A DNA stretch of 64,000 nt, taken from NCBI GenBank assembly GCA_018053185.1, contig JAGPLX010000003.1, positions 37,543 to 101,542 on the forward strand, written 5' to 3'. Under the pieces are notes generated by a model that did not search any database, was not told where the DNA came from, and saw only the letters and a list, made by a program, of their open reading frames with translations. Shown here piece by piece: positions 35,087 through 45,267 of this stretch; within the stretch, counting starts at the first letter, position 1, and each line of letters begins with the position of its first letter. This stretch comes from Syntrophobacteraceae bacterium. GTDB taxonomy: Bacteria; Desulfobacterota; Syntrophobacteria; Syntrophobacterales; Syntrophobacteraceae. Position numbers and translations under genes: made by a program.

Positions 35087-36244
35087 CTAGGTTGAGGCCT
35101 CTGAGGTCCGGTTTTCTGCGGCCAGCATTGCCAGGGCCATGGCCCTTTCCTCGCGAAACCTCCTCAGAACAGCCCCCTCGACCTCCGAACCCGAATCCGC
35201 AAACTGGGTCGACCGGGAATCATAGATGGATCGAACCAAGTCTCTCAGCTGCCCCGTGCCTCCCCTGGTCCGGTCTTGTTCAATGGCCCGGCAGAAGATG
35301 TCGGCTGCACCCCGTGGCCCGTGCTGCACCGCCGTGCTCCAGAGCACCTCTCTCAAGGCCCTGGGTTGTTTTCCAATGTTTACCCCGGTTCTCTCGTAGA
35401 TCTCTTCCATAGCCGGAAAGTAGTGGCTTTCCTCGATGAAATCGTGCTGGATCCTGGCAAAACGGATGGGGTCCTCCTCGGCGATCTTCCGCCACTCCGC
35501 AGGCATTCCCCCATAACGACCGCCGGTGTCGGCGGGACCAGCCGCCTTGAGTCGTTTGGCCCATTCGGGAGCATGATCCTCAAGGTAGCTGATGAACCGA
35601 CGCATGGTACCCACCCGGGAGGCGATCTGGTATGTGCCGTACGAGGTACCACCCTTTTCATCGTAGCCGATGGCCTTGATTCCCAATTCACCGGACTCGA
35701 ACCGAGCCGATAGTTCTCCCTGCCTGCCCGGTTGCCTCGAAAGGGACGGGGGTAAAGCCGGGAGGGACGGTGAAGTGCCGGCCTGGGCGGCTGTGCCCGT
35801 CTCTGGGGTTCTCCGCGTCGCAACGGCCCGGCTGTAGTAAGCCGCGAGCTGATCCCTCCTCCCGGTGATTGCCGCGAGGTTCAACAGGGCGCTGGTCGCC
35901 AAGTCGTTCATCTCGCCGGGTTGAGGACCACGGACTCCGCCCTGTTTCATGGTGTCAATCTTTTGGCCCTGGACTCCGGCGTCGTAGATTTTTTGAAGGT
36001 CCACCTGGAGCGAATCCACTCCTTCATCCAATCCCGTAGGGTCCATGGATTGAGCTTGGTTCAATACCGTTCGAAAGAGTTTCTGCTGGCTGGAGGAGAC
36101 AACGGAACGATAGGCCCACTCCAGGTTGGCGGCCTCCGGTGCTTGATGGACTCCGGGGATTGCCTTGTCGCTCACGGCCATACCTTTATCCTTTGCAGCC
36201 TTGTTGACGGATTGAGTCAGTGAATTTGCAAGATCCATGCTCAT
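35087..36244 (-). CDS. VgrG3-like muramidase/lysozyme-domain protein
   Basis: A 385-residue protein without a signal peptide. The N-terminal 150 residues are helical and Gln/Ala-rich. After a Pro/Ser linker (about 155-180), the C-terminal domain (about 182-360) matches the lysozyme/chitosanase-like fold at the C-terminus of VgrG3 effectors: 'LSARFESGELGIKAIGYD', 'GGTSYGTYQIAS', 'IQHDFIEESHYFP' and 'STAVQHGPRGA'. This domain cuts peptidoglycan. Such proteins without signal peptides can be exported by flagellar or type VI machinery; a flagellar-rod role like FlgJ is possible. The ATG at 36244 has no clear ribosome site. Confidence 0.72.
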   Translation of the reverse strand: MSMDLANSLTQSVNKAAKDKGMAVSDKAIPGVHQAPEAANLEWAYRSVVSSSQQKLFRTVLNQAQSMDPTGLDEGVDSLQVDLQKIYDAGVQGQKIDTMKQGGVRGPQPGEMNDLATSALLNLAAITGRRDQLAAYYSRAVATRRTPETGTAAQAGTSPSLPALPPSLSRQPGRQGELSARFESGELGIKAIGYDEKGGTSYGTYQIASRVGTMRRFISYLEDHAPEWAKRLKAAGPADTGGRYGGMPAEWRKIAEEDPIRFARIQHDFIEESHYFPAMEEIYERTGVNIGKQPRALREVLWSTAVQHGPRGAADIFCRAIEQDRTRGGTGQLRDLVRSIYDSRSTQFADSGSEVEGAVLRRFREERAMALAMLAAENRTSEAST

Positions 36245-36637
36245 GAGCGGGTCCGCTCATCATTCTCGATGGACCTTTTCACCCATTCTCGCTCTTCCCG
36301 GAAGAAAGGGCGGTTCTCTTTTTGTGGTTGTCCAGCCGACCTCCCGCAACAAGATACTCCCAAAGCATTCCGTTTTCGCTGCAACCTGGAGAAACCCCGG
36401 CATTTTTTTCCCCTCCGCCTCCTCGTCATGCCGCATCTTTTTCCCGCAAGCCTTTCCACCCCTGCGGCCACGACTTCCGGGACACCCGGTTTCGCGGCAC
36501 GGAATCGAGGCGAACGGATCGCCTCCCCCTGAATGAATCCTCGCAAGAGGGACCCCGTCAGAGGAGAAAAAACCCTTGAAAACGAATGGGGGAAAAGCAG
36601 AGGGGATTTGAAATCAGACCGACCTATCGGCCTTCTT
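36245..36637. other. intergenic region
   Basis: A 393-base gap between nusB and the muramidase gene, both on the minus strand. A minus-strand Arg/Gly-rich frame of about 100 codons ends in an ATGA overlap with the muramidase start, but it begins at a TTG without a ribosome site and looks non-coding. A GGTTTTTTC run on the minus strand (about 36569-36577) lies downstream of nusB without a clear stem. Confidence 0.35.
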
Positions 36638-37087
36638 TCAAGAGAGACTCGATTGTGGTGGGCCGTTGGAAAACTTGCGGCTTTCCTTCAGCTCGAGCAG
36701 CATGTGGTCCAGGATCCCGTTGATGAAAGCGCCCGATTCCTCGGTGCCGAAGGTCTTGCCCAGGTCGATGGCTTCATTGATGGAGACCTTGGGAGGGATG
36801 TCCTTGCAGTAGAGCATTTCGAAAAGGGCAATCCGGAGGATATTCCGGTCCACGATGGACATCCGGTCGATTCGCCAGTGATCGGAAGCGGCGGCTATAA
36901 GTTGGTCGATTTCACTGCGATGGAGGACCACCCCGAAGACCAGGGTTTCCGTGAAGGGGCGGGAAGAAAGGGGGGCATCGAAGTGCTCGTAGAACATGGC
37001 AACTGCCTGCTCCGGCGGAACCTGGACCATTTCCATTTCGTAGAGAATCTGTAAAGCGATTTTCCGGGAACGTCTGCGTCGGCCCAT
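36638..37087 (-). CDS. nusB: transcription antitermination factor NusB
   Basis: A 149-residue all-helical protein with the NusB pattern: Arg-rich '[18 protein letters not shown]', '[16 protein letters not shown]', '[21 protein letters not shown]' and the C-terminal '[26 protein letters not shown]'. It binds boxA RNA with NusE (S10) in rRNA antitermination. It follows ribH by 6 nt. The ribH-nusB order is common in bacteria and supports both calls. It is the last gene of the long minus-strand run. Confidence 0.96.
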   Translation of the reverse strand: MGRRRRSRKIALQILYEMEMVQVPPEQAVAMFYEHFDAPLSSRPFTETLVFGVVLHRSEIDQLIAAASDHWRIDRMSIVDRNILRIALFEMLYCKDIPPKVSINEAIDLGKTFGTEESGAFINGILDHMLLELKESRKFSNGPPQSSLS

Positions 37088-37093
37088 GAAGCG

Positions 37094-37558
37094 TCATGCG
37101 ATCTGTTTGAGAAGGTTGGCCGTTTCCACGGCGGCCATGGCGGCGTCCCAACCCTTGTTCCCGGATTTGGATCCCGCTCGCTCGATGGCCTGCTCGAGGG
37201 TATCGGTGGTCAGGACGCCGAAGGAGATGGGAACTCCGGTCTCGAGCCCCACGTGGGCGATCCCCTTCGAGACTTCATTGGCCACATAATCGAAGTGGGG
37301 AGTTGAGCCTCGAATGACGGCCCCCAGGCAGATCACCGCGTCGTAGCGTCCACTGGACGCCACCTTTTGCGCAACGAGGGGAATCTCGAACGCCCCGGGC
37401 ACCTTGTAAATATCGATGGCCTTCTCGTCGGCACCGCTCCGTTTCAAGGCATCCAGAGCCCCTCCCAACAAACGGTCGGAGATGAAATCGTTGAAACGGC
37501 TCACCACAACGCCAAAACGAAGATCCTGGGCGAGAAGCTTTCCCTCAAAGATTTTCAT
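37094..37558 (-). CDS. ribH: 6,7-dimethyl-8-ribityllumazine synthase
   Basis: A 154-residue lumazine synthase with '[15 protein letters not shown]', '[15 protein letters not shown]', '[20 protein letters not shown]', '[12 protein letters not shown]' and '[17 protein letters not shown]', the complete family pattern including the catalytic His. It condenses the RibBA and RibD products to lumazine. The ATG at 37558 has GGAGG 9 nt upstream, inside the end of ribBA (14-nt overlap). An ATG three codons upstream is less well placed. Confidence 0.97.
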   Translation of the reverse strand: MKIFEGKLLAQDLRFGVVVSRFNDFISDRLLGGALDALKRSGADEKAIDIYKVPGAFEIPLVAQKVASSGRYDAVICLGAVIRGSTPHFDYVANEVSKGIAHVGLETGVPISFGVLTTDTLEQAIERAGSKSGNKGWDAAMAAVETANLLKQIA

Positions 37559-38783
37559 GATGCACATCCTCCTGCAGGACGCAGCTCAACAGGTGTCCCA
37601 TCTTGGTGCACTTGGTTTTCAGGTACTGGAGGTTGGATTCGTTGGGGGGAATCTCCAGGGGCACCCTTTCAGTAATCTTAAGCCCATAGCCCTCGAGGCC
37701 CACTACTTTTTTAGGGTTGTTGGTCATCAGGCGCATTTTGCGTATTCCAAGGTCCACCAGCATTTGGGCACCGATTCCATAGTCTCGAAGGTCCGGCTGA
37801 AATCCAAGGGCCTTGTTGGCCTCCACGGTATCGTACCCCTTTTCCTGCAGGGCATAGGCCTTGATCTTGTTGAGCAAACCGATTCCGCGGCCTTCGTGAT
37901 TCCTCATGTACAGGAGGACCCCGCAGCCTTCCTTGCCGATCCTGGTAAGAGCGGCGCGGAGCTGCCCCCCGCAATCGCAACGCAAAGACCCGAAGACGTC
38001 CCCGGTAACGCATTCGGAGTGCACACGCACCAGGATCTCCTTTTCGGGGTCGATTTCCCCTTTCACCAGGGCAAGGTGCGTGTATTCATCGATGTCGTTG
38101 TCGTAGGCGATGACCCTGAAGTCTCCTCCCCACAAGGAAGGAAGATGAGCCTCGGCACCCTTGTGAACAAAGAGCTCGTGCTGCATTCTGTAGCGGATGA
38201 TGTCCGCCACGGCCACAATTTTCACCCCGTGTTCCTGGGAAAACTTTTCCAGGTCCGGCATCCTGGCCATCGTGCCGTCATCCTTCATCACCTCGCAGAT
38301 GACCCCGGCTTCCTTCAACCCCGCCAATCGAGCCAGGTCTACCGACCCTTCGGTCTGCCCGGTTCGCACCAGGACCCCCCCCTTCCTGGCCCGAAGAGGA
38401 AAGACATGGCCGGGACTCACCAGGTCCTCCGGTTGCGCATTGTCGGCGATGGCCGTGAGAATGGTGTGCGCCCGATCTGCGGCACTGATCCCCGTGGTCA
38501 CCCCACGGCGAGCTTCAATGGATACGGTGAAGGCCGTCTGAAAACGAGAGAGGTTGTTGGAAACCATCATGGGGAGACGGAGGTGGTCCACCCATTCGGG
38601 GGTCATGGAGAGACAGATGAGGCCCCGACCATAGCGGGCCATGAAGTTGACGGCCTCCGGGGTGACCTTTTCGGCGGCCATGCACAGGTCCCCCTCGTTT
38701 TCGCGGTCCTCGTCGTCCACCAATATCACCATCTTGCCCTGCCGAATGTCCTCCAGGGCTTCCGGGATCGTTGCCAGAGGCAT
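37545..38783 (-). CDS. ribBA: bifunctional DHBP synthase / GTP cyclohydrolase II RibBA
   Basis: A 412-residue fusion. The N-terminal 3,4-dihydroxy-2-butanone-4-phosphate synthase half (1-205) shows '[12 protein letters not shown]', 'GLICLSMT' and '[14 protein letters not shown]'. The C-terminal GTP cyclohydrolase II half (206-405) shows the zinc motif '[10 protein letters not shown]' with '[10 protein letters not shown]', and '[14 protein letters not shown]'. The two feed both branches of riboflavin synthesis. The ATG at 38783 has AAGGAG 11 nt upstream. The 3' end overlaps ribH. The 208-nt gap to ribE carries no visible FMN riboswitch. Confidence 0.97.
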   Translation of the reverse strand: MPLATIPEALEDIRQGKMVILVDDEDRENEGDLCMAAEKVTPEAVNFMARYGRGLICLSMTPEWVDHLRLPMMVSNNLSRFQTAFTVSIEARRGVTTGISAADRAHTILTAIADNAQPEDLVSPGHVFPLRARKGGVLVRTGQTEGSVDLARLAGLKEAGVICEVMKDDGTMARMPDLEKFSQEHGVKIVAVADIIRYRMQHELFVHKGAEAHLPSLWGGDFRVIAYDNDIDEYTHLALVKGEIDPEKEILVRVHSECVTGDVFGSLRCDCGGQLRAALTRIGKEGCGVLLYMRNHEGRGIGLLNKIKAYALQEKGYDTVEANKALGFQPDLRDYGIGAQMLVDLGIRKMRLMTNNPKKVVGLEGYGLKITERVPLEIPPNESNLQYLKTKCTKMGHLLSCVLQEDVHHENL

Positions 38784-38991
38784 CTTGATCGAGCTCCTTT
38801 CGATTGCGAGCGACTGCATGTGAGCAGGTTCAGGCACCGAGAACCTGTGAATCTTTGTCCGCCGATCTATAACACGAGGGACCCGACTTCTCAACCCGAC
38901 GGACTCGATGGCACTTTCATGTCCGGAGGTCCCGACCAGCAGCGAAATCCGGGGATTTGTCCACGACATTCACCGGCTTTCGCTCGAATGG

Positions 38992-39654
38992 CTACAAAAA
39001 ACCGTGTTGTTGGAGAAAATCCAGGTCGATTCCACCGGAACTGTCCGTCTTCCCAGGGGAGTTCAACCAGCCATCGAGTATCTTGGCTACATATTTTCCG
39101 ATGAGGTCCGTCTCGATGTTGACCTCATCGCCCACCTGCATGTCTCCGATGGTGGTTTCCGTCAATGTGTGGGGAATGATGTTCACCTCGAAACGGCTTT
39201 TGCCGCACCGGTTCACCGTGAGGCTGATGCCGTTGACGGCGATGGAACCCTTCTCCACCACGTAGACCGAAAGATGGGGCGGAATCTCGAAAAGAAGCCC
39301 GACGGACCGACCCTCCACCCGTCGGTCCTTCAAGACACCGATGCCGTCCACGTGGCCGCTCACCAGATGACCGCCCAACCGGTCTCCTATCCTCAGGGCC
39401 CTTTCGAGGTTGAACCGAGAGCCCGGGGTTTTGCGACCCAAGGTGGTTCGTCGAAGGGTTTCGGCGGAGGCATCCACGGCAAACACATCCCCATGAAAGG
39501 AAGTCACCGTCAGGCAGGCCCCGTCCACGGCGATACTCTCCCCCACTGCAAGACGGTCCATGGGGAACGAAGGGCGAAGGAGCATCCGCACGTCGCTCCC
39601 CCGGCGGTCTACCCGCAACAAGGCGCCCGTCCCTTCAATCAGTCCCGTGAACAT
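38992..39654 (-). CDS. ribE: riboflavin synthase (alpha chain)
   Basis: A 220-residue protein with the duplicated lumazine-binding barrel: the N-terminal half opens 'MFTGLIEGTG' and has 'VDGACLTVT' and 'LVSGHVDGIG'; the second half repeats 'VNGISLTVN' and 'NIIPHTLTETT'. It dismutates two lumazines to riboflavin. It starts 12 nt after ribD ends. The start is fixed by the conserved MFTG. Confidence 0.97.
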   Translation of the reverse strand: MFTGLIEGTGALLRVDRRGSDVRMLLRPSFPMDRLAVGESIAVDGACLTVTSFHGDVFAVDASAETLRRTTLGRKTPGSRFNLERALRIGDRLGGHLVSGHVDGIGVLKDRRVEGRSVGLLFEIPPHLSVYVVEKGSIAVNGISLTVNRCGKSRFEVNIIPHTLTETTIGDMQVGDEVNIETDLIGKYVAKILDGWLNSPGKTDSSGGIDLDFLQQHGFL

Positions 39655-39666
39655 CCCGGCACCCCA

Positions 39667-40785
39667 TCAGTAGAGAGTCGGGCGCAGCCGCCCCGACACC
39701 ATCCAATCCTGTCCAAACCTTCTCACGCGCACGTCGTAGGCTGCGATGGCTTCCGCCAGTTTTTTTCGGGCTCTCCCCGCAACCATCGGAATTCCTCGTG
39801 GGTCGCCCAGGATCTTGGGAGCATAGAAGAAGAAGAACTCATCGGCAAGACCCTCATCGAGGAAAGCCCCCAAAACCTTCGCCCCGCCTTCGACCAGCAG
39901 GCTGGTGATCCCCTGTCTTCCCAGTTCCTGGAGGAGGAAGGCCAAGCCCACTCGTCCCCTGACTTCCGGAATTCGCAAAACCCGCACTCCATCTTGGGTA
40001 AGAGACTCCTCTCCGGCCACGGACGCCCCCTCGCCGCAGGCAACCCAGGTGGGGACCTCCCCGGCACTCCGGACCAGGATACTCTCCCTGGAGAGCTTCA
40101 ACCGAGTATCCAGCACGATCCGAACGGGCTGCCGCCGGTTCTTTCCCGGCAGTCGCACCGTTAACCGGGGATCGTCGGCTTCAGCCGTTCCGATTCCCAC
40201 CAGAACGGCGTCCACAGAACGCCGAAGCTGGTGGACGAAGCGCCTGGACCGTTCATTGGTGATCCACTTGGAGTCGCCTGTCCGGGCGGCAATGCACCCG
40301 TCCAGGGTGGAGGCTGCCTTGAGGGTCACGTGGGGAATTCCCAAGGTCGAATACTTGATGAACGACTGATTCAGACGGCGGCATTCTTCTTCAAGGACGC
40401 CGCATTCGACGGGGATTCCATGTCTTTCCAGGGTTTGAATCCCACCTCCCGCCACATGGGGATTCGGGTCCCGCATCCCGACGACCACCCGGGATATTCC
40501 TGCATCGAGGATCGCCTTGGTGCAGGGGGGAGTCCTTCCCAGGTGGTTGCACGGCTCGAGGGTCACGTAGAGGACGGCTCCCCGAGCCCGATCTCCCGCG
40601 TCCCTCAGAGCATTGATTTCCCCGTGCGGTCCCCCCACGAAGGCATGGTATCCCTTGCCCACAACCTCGTTGTCCTTCACAACCACTGCCCCCACCATGG
40701 GATTCGGACTGGTCGCTCCTCTTCCCCGGGCGGCGAGAGTCAGGGCCTGTCTCATGTAAGCCTCGGGACGGGGTGCCGGTTTCAT
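39667..40785 (-). CDS. ribD: riboflavin biosynthesis deaminase/reductase RibD
   Basis: A 372-residue bifunctional enzyme. The cytidine-deaminase-like half has 'TSPNPMVGAVVV', 'GPHGEINAL' and the zinc-binding 'TLEPCNHLGRTPPC'. The reductase half has 'VTLKAASTLDGCIA', 'SKWITNERSRRFVHQLR' and 'SLLVEGGAKVLGAFL'. It deaminates and reduces the GTP cyclohydrolase product. A second ATG ten codons inside (40755) has a better Shine-Dalgarno (GAGG) and may be the true start. It lies 57 nt downstream of glyA. Confidence 0.96.
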   Translation of the reverse strand: MKPAPRPEAYMRQALTLAARGRGATSPNPMVGAVVVKDNEVVGKGYHAFVGGPHGEINALRDAGDRARGAVLYVTLEPCNHLGRTPPCTKAILDAGISRVVVGMRDPNPHVAGGGIQTLERHGIPVECGVLEEECRRLNQSFIKYSTLGIPHVTLKAASTLDGCIAARTGDSKWITNERSRRFVHQLRRSVDAVLVGIGTAEADDPRLTVRLPGKNRRQPVRIVLDTRLKLSRESILVRSAGEVPTWVACGEGASVAGEESLTQDGVRVLRIPEVRGRVGLAFLLQELGRQGITSLLVEGGAKVLGAFLDEGLADEFFFFYAPKILGDPRGIPMVAGRARKKLAEAIAAYDVRVRRFGQDWMVSGRLRPTLY

Positions 40786-40842
40786 GTTTTACCAGAAATC
40801 AGCGCCGGCCCGTTGCTCGTATGGAAAGCCACGGGACGGCAG

Positions 40843-42090
40843 CTACTCGGGGTTCGACCGATGCAGCGGGAAATCGCTGCAGAATTTCGCCACTTCCTTT
40901 TTCAGGGATTCGAGAATCTTCTCCTTGCCCACGGCCTGGAGTGCCTCGTGAATGAAATGGGCCACCCGGACCATATGATCCGACGTCATTCCACGGGTCG
41001 TTACCGCGGGAGTCCCGATGCGAATCCCACTGGAAACACTCGGCTTCTGGAGATCGAAGGGGATGGAATTCTTGTTGACCGTGATTCCGGCTCTGTCCAG
41101 GGTCTCTTCGGCCGTTTTCCCCGTAAGCCCCTGGGGCCCAAGGTCGATGAGCATGAGATGGGTGTCGGTGCCTCGGGAAACCAGCCGATAGCCGAGGTTT
41201 GAGAGCTCAGATGCCAACCTCTGGGCGTTTTCCACCACTCTTTTCTGGTATTCCTTGAAGGAGGGCTGCAGTGCTTCCTGGAAGGCCACGGCTTTGGCGG
41301 CAATGATGTGCATGAGAGGGCCCCCCTGGATACCCGGGAAAATCTGGCTATCGAGGCTTTTGGCGTGTTCCCCGTGGGAGAGAATCAATCCGCCTCGCGG
41401 TCCTCGCAGGGTCTTGTGGGTGGTCGAGGTCACAAAGTCGGCGTAAGGGATCGGATTGGGGTGGAGACCCGTGCAGACGAGCCCCGCGATATGGGCCATG
41501 TCCACCATCAGGTACGCATCCACCGACCCGGCAATGGCCTGGAAACGAGGAAAGTCGATGATTCGCGGGTAAGCGCTCGCTCCGGCAATGATCATCCTGG
41601 GACGATGCTCGAGGGCCAACTCTTCGAGCTGATCGTAGTCGATGGTTTCCGTGTCCCGGCGGACCCCGTAGGAAACCACCCGGAACAACTTTCCCGAAAA
41701 GCTCACGGGACTTCCATGGGTGAGGTGTCCCCCCTGGCGCAGGTCCATTCCGAGGATGGTATCCCCGGGTTGCAGGACGGAAAAATACACCGCCATGTTG
41801 GCCTGAGAGCCCGAATGGGGCTGAACGTTCACATATTCGGCACCGAACAGCTTCCTGGCTCGCTCCTGAGCCAGCTTCTCGGCGACATCCACGAACTCGC
41901 AACCGCCATAGTACCTCCTGCCGGGATACCCTTCGGCGTACTTGTTGGTCAGGACAGAACCCTGCACCTCGCGAACGGCGTCACTGACGAAATTTTCCGA
42001 CGCGATCAGTTCCAGCTTTCCTCTCTGACGCTGTTCCTCATCCCGGAGAACTTGTCTGATCTCGGGGTCAATGACATCGAGGTAGGACAT
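40843..42090 (-). CDS. glyA: serine hydroxymethyltransferase
   Basis: A 415-residue PLP enzyme that converts serine and tetrahydrofolate to glycine and methylene-THF. It has 'LIASENFVS', '[17 protein letters not shown]', '[12 protein letters not shown]', 'DMAHIAGLV', the PLP-lysine motif '[14 protein letters not shown]' and '[15 protein letters not shown]'. AAGGAAAG lies before the ATG. It sits between rpiB and ribD; nrdR, often found in this slot, is missing. The folate link to folC is metabolic only. Confidence 0.97.
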   Translation of the reverse strand: MSYLDVIDPEIRQVLRDEEQRQRGKLELIASENFVSDAVREVQGSVLTNKYAEGYPGRRYYGGCEFVDVAEKLAQERARKLFGAEYVNVQPHSGSQANMAVYFSVLQPGDTILGMDLRQGGHLTHGSPVSFSGKLFRVVSYGVRRDTETIDYDQLEELALEHRPRMIIAGASAYPRIIDFPRFQAIAGSVDAYLMVDMAHIAGLVCTGLHPNPIPYADFVTSTTHKTLRGPRGGLILSHGEHAKSLDSQIFPGIQGGPLMHIIAAKAVAFQEALQPSFKEYQKRVVENAQRLASELSNLGYRLVSRGTDTHLMLIDLGPQGLTGKTAEETLDRAGITVNKNSIPFDLQKPSVSSGIRIGTPAVTTRGMTSDHMVRVAHFIHEALQAVGKEKILESLKKEVAKFCSDFPLHRSNPE

Positions 42091-42246
42091 GGTGCTTTCC
42101 TTGTATACGAAACGGCATGGCTCTCATGAAAACACGGTGAGTCGGTAAACGAGGGAATCACCTCATCCCCTGCCCGGACCCGGAGATCGATTCGCCGTGA
42201 CTCTCGGGGCCGGGTGGTAGAGTGAAGGTTTTCTCCCTCACTCGGC

Positions 42247-42777
42247 TCATCGGGAATCGATTTTCGCGGCTGCAGGGGTCGAGGAGCCTCGGCTTTTCCG
42301 GGGGGACTCGGCATCCTTTCCAACTGCCTGCGGGGCAAACCCCGCGGCCAGCTCCTCCATCAGGTCCAGGCGCCTTTGATGGCGTCCGCCTTCAAACGGC
42401 TCCCGCAGCCATGTATCCACAATTTCGACAGCCAGGCTCGGGCCAATGAATCGACCTCCCAGGCACAGGATATTGCTGTTGTTGTGGCGTCGGCCCATCT
42501 TGGCGGTATAGGGTTCCGAAGCCATGATCGCCCGCACTCCCGGGATGCGGTTGGCCACCATACACATGCCGATGCCGCTGCCGCAGATAAGAATGCCGCG
42601 GTCCGCCCTTTTCTCGAGGACGGCCCTGGCCACCTCCACCGCATAATGCGGGTAGTCGACGGACTCGGTCCCTTCGGCTCCCAAATCCACCACCGAATGA
42701 CCCTGGGATTTCAGGTGGGCCACCACGGTTTCCTTCAACTCGAATCCCCCGTGATCACAACCAATGGCAATCTTCAT
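42247..42777 (-). CDS. rpiB: ribose-5-phosphate isomerase B
   Basis: A 176-residue protein with the RpiB/LacAB pattern: 'MKIAIGCDHGGFELK', 'VDLGAEGTESVDYPHYA', the active-site Cys motif 'GILICGSGIGMCMVANR', 'HNNSNILCLGGRFIGP'. It interconverts ribose-5-P and ribulose-5-P, the latter being the RibBA substrate. The C-terminal 25 residues (Lys/Ser/Ala-rich) go beyond the usual family length. The ATG at 42777 follows CAGGTGG. An open upstream extension is not conserved. Confidence 0.95.
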   Translation of the reverse strand: MKIAIGCDHGGFELKETVVAHLKSQGHSVVDLGAEGTESVDYPHYAVEVARAVLEKRADRGILICGSGIGMCMVANRIPGVRAIMASEPYTAKMGRRHNNSNILCLGGRFIGPSLAVEIVDTWLREPFEGGRHQRRLDLMEELAAGFAPQAVGKDAESPRKSRGSSTPAAAKIDSR

Positions 42778-42994
42778 TTCCACCTGCCGTTGCGTATCCC
42801 CCGGAGAATCGCGGCCACGCCCGGAAACCCTCCTCCCCGCATTTCTCCCTCGGAGTTTCGGGAACCCGCCGGAAACCCGTACCCCCTTTGGAAACGCGAG
42901 GGGGAAGACGAACGGGAGATCCGACTTCCATCCTGTCGGGTGCCGTGCCAAGTATGCAACAACATTATACCCGGATCAAGAGGTCCGGACGAGC

Positions 42995-44251
42995 TCAGAT
43001 GCCGTTCCATTTGCGCAAGACCAGGGATCCGTTGGTTCCCCCAAAGCCGAAGGAATTGGATATGGCCGTCCGCACCAGAGCTTTGCGAGAATGATTGGGG
43101 ACATAATCCAGGTCGCAATCTGGATCGGGATTCTCGTAATTGATGGTGGGGGGGATCAGGTCTCGGGCGATGGTCATCGCCGTGAAGGCCGCTTCGATCC
43201 CGCCCGCCGCTCCCAACAAATGGCCCGTCATGGACTTGGTCGAGCTGACGGCCAGTTTCCAGGCATGCTGCCCGAAGATCATCTTGATGGCCTGGGTCTC
43301 GTACTTGTCGTTCAGGTCCGTCGAGGTGCCGTGAGCATTGATGTAGTCCACCTCGTGGGGCTCGATTCCCGCGTCCTCGAGGGCAAGCTTCATGCAACGT
43401 GCGGCACCTTCTCCATCCGGAGCAGGGGCCGCCATGTGGAAGGCGTCTCCGGAGGCACCGAACCCCAGCATTTCCGCATAGATCCTGGCCCCCCTCTCGA
43501 GCGCCAGCCCAAGTTCCTCGAGAACCAGGACGGCGCCTCCTTCCCCCAGCACAAACCCGTCCCGATCCCGGTCGAAGGGGCGGGAAGCCTTCTCGGGCTC
43601 GTCGTTTCGGGTGGAAAGCGCTTTCATGGAGTTGAAACCCGCCACGCACAGCGGGGTGATGGTGGATTCCGCTCCTCCAGTGATCATGATGTCCGCCATT
43701 CCATTTCGAATCATGTGGAAGGCCTCTCCCACTGCATGAGTTCCCGCCGCGCAGGCTGTCTGGATGGAGAGATTCGGGCCCTTGGCGTTGTGGTAGACCG
43801 AGATGAGGCCGGCTGCCATGTTACCGATGAGCATGGGGATGAAAAAGGGGCTGACTTTCTTGGGCCCCGACTCCAGCAAGATCTTGTGGGTGTCCTCGAT
43901 GGTGGTGAGTCCCCCCAGCCCGCATCCCATGATGACCCCGGCCCGGGGAGCCAATTGCTCGCGGATGGTCAGGCTGGCGTCCTCCAGGCCCAATCGGGCG
44001 GCACCCAGAGCCAGCTTGAGAAAGGGGTCCAACTTGCGGAGTTCCTTCTTGGGGATGAATTCTTCGGGCCGGAAGTTCTTGACCTCGCCGGCGATGCGCG
44101 TTGCATAGGCAGCGGCATCAAAGTGGGTGATGGGTCCAATGCCCGATTTCCCTCGTATCAGCGCTTCCCAATTCTCCTCCGTACCAACCCCCAGGGGGGA
44201 TACCAGACCGATGCCCGTCACCACCACACGACGATGTTCCTTACCTCCCAT
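42995..44251 (-). CDS. fabF: beta-ketoacyl-ACP synthase II
   Basis: A 418-residue condensing enzyme. The catalytic Cys lies in 'SIQTACAAGTHAVGEA', the two His in 'NAHGTSTDLND' and 'SSTKSMTGHLLGAAG', and 'NSFGFGGTNGSLV' is the C-terminal loop. It elongates acyl-ACP chains. The ATG follows GAGAGGGGAG. fabG lies 272 nt upstream, but the acpP gene normally found between them is not there (see findings). Confidence 0.97.
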   Translation of the reverse strand: MGGKEHRRVVVTGIGLVSPLGVGTEENWEALIRGKSGIGPITHFDAAAYATRIAGEVKNFRPEEFIPKKELRKLDPFLKLALGAARLGLEDASLTIREQLAPRAGVIMGCGLGGLTTIEDTHKILLESGPKKVSPFFIPMLIGNMAAGLISVYHNAKGPNLSIQTACAAGTHAVGEAFHMIRNGMADIMITGGAESTITPLCVAGFNSMKALSTRNDEPEKASRPFDRDRDGFVLGEGGAVLVLEELGLALERGARIYAEMLGFGASGDAFHMAAPAPDGEGAARCMKLALEDAGIEPHEVDYINAHGTSTDLNDKYETQAIKMIFGQHAWKLAVSSTKSMTGHLLGAAGGIEAAFTAMTIARDLIPPTINYENPDPDCDLDYVPNHSRKALVRTAISNSFGFGGTNGSLVLRKWNGI

Positions 44252-44523
44252 ACTCCCCTCTCCATGGATCTTACCGGTTTACAGCCGTTGACAGAACAGC
44301 GTGGTGAAAAGAAACCTCGGGACCCCCCAGGGACGCCTCGGCCTTGCCTGCGCAGACGATCCAGGTCAGCGGGGACCCTCCCGAATCACGAAAGCCGCCG
44401 GTCATCCCAGCTTTCCGTTTCTTTGACGGAGCGCCCTTTCTCCAGGCTCCCTGGATTTTCGCCCGATGCTTTCGATCATGAATCGCTCTCGTTTTCGAAC
44501 CTTCCCAACCGACACGAGAATTC
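44252..44523. other. fabG-fabF spacer without an acpP gene
   Basis: The 272-base space is about the length of an acpP gene plus spacers, yet no frame on the minus strand carries the ACP signature (Asp-Ser-Leu around the phosphopantetheine serine) or the expected acidic composition. Only Arg/Pro/Ser-rich noise frames occur. No obvious terminator was found. Confidence 0.6.
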
Positions 44524-45267
44524 CTATCCCATGTACATGCCGCCATTGACATGGATGACCTGGCCCGTGATGTATCCCGCTGTTTCGGAAGCCAGGAACT
44601 TGACGGCGGCGGCCACATCTTCCGGGGTTCCATACCTGCCGGCGGGGATATGATCCAGCAGGGCCTCTCTGGATTTTTCTGGAAGACTGAGGGTCATGTC
44701 CGTCTCGATGAACCCCGGAGCCACCGCATTGACAGTGATATTCCTGGAGATAAGCTCGTGGGCGAGGGATCGAGTCAGGCCGATCATTCCGGCCTTCGAG
44801 GCCGAATAGTTGCACTGTCCGGCATTGCCCGTCACTCCGACCACGGAAGTCACGTTGACGATGCGACCATACTTCTGGCGCATCATGGATTTCACGACGG
44901 CCTGGGAACAGAGGAAAGCGCCTCTCAAGTTGGTGTGAATGACCTCATCCCACTCGGAGGGCTTCATGAGGGCCAGCAGGTTGTCCCGGGTGACTCCCGC
45001 ATTGTTCACCAGGATGTCCACCTTTTTGAACTCCTGCAGAATCTGCTTGAAGGCCTCCTTCACGGCTTCCTCGTTCGCAACGTTGAACCGGCAGAGGCGG
45101 GGGACTCCTTCCCTGGCCTCGATGGCGGCCGCAGTTTCCTGGGCTTCCCCTGTCTTCGAGTGGTAGTTCACCACCACTCGAGCCCCCGGTTCGGTCAATG
45201 CAACGGCAATGGCCCGCCCGATGCCTCGACTCGCCCCCGTGACCACAATGACCGGATTCTCCGTCAT
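44524..45267 (-). CDS. fabG: 3-oxoacyl-ACP reductase
   Basis: A 247-residue classical SDR. The cofactor motif 'VVTGASRGIGRAIA', 'LVNNAGVTRDNLL', the Ser-Tyr-Lys triad 'VTSVVGVTGNAGQCNYSASK' and the C-terminal 'YITGQVIHVNGGMYMG' are those of FabG. It reduces beta-ketoacyl-ACP with NADPH. Its ATG overlaps the etfA stop by 4 nt (ATGA), so it is translationally coupled to the ETF genes. In this setting it might also work on CoA thioesters. Confidence 0.95.
   Translation of the reverse strand: MTENPVIVVTGASRGIGRAIAVALTEPGARVVVNYHSKTGEAQETAAAIEAREGVPRLCRFNVANEEAVKEAFKQILQEFKKVDILVNNAGVTRDNLLALMKPSEWDEVIHTNLRGAFLCSQAVVKSMMRQKYGRIVNVTSVVGVTGNAGQCNYSASKAGMIGLTRSLAHELISRNITVNAVAPGFIETDMTLSLPEKSREALLDHIPAGRYGTPEDVAAAVKFLASETAGYITGQVIHVNGGMYMG

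Noticed and set aside
36241..36546. Minus-strand frame with an ATGA overlap to the muramidase start
   Set aside because: TTG start without Shine-Dalgarno, Arg/Gly-rich noise composition, no motif.
38784..38991. FMN riboswitch before ribBA
   Set aside because: None of the conserved RFN segments (AGGGAT, GGGTGAAATTCCC) is present.
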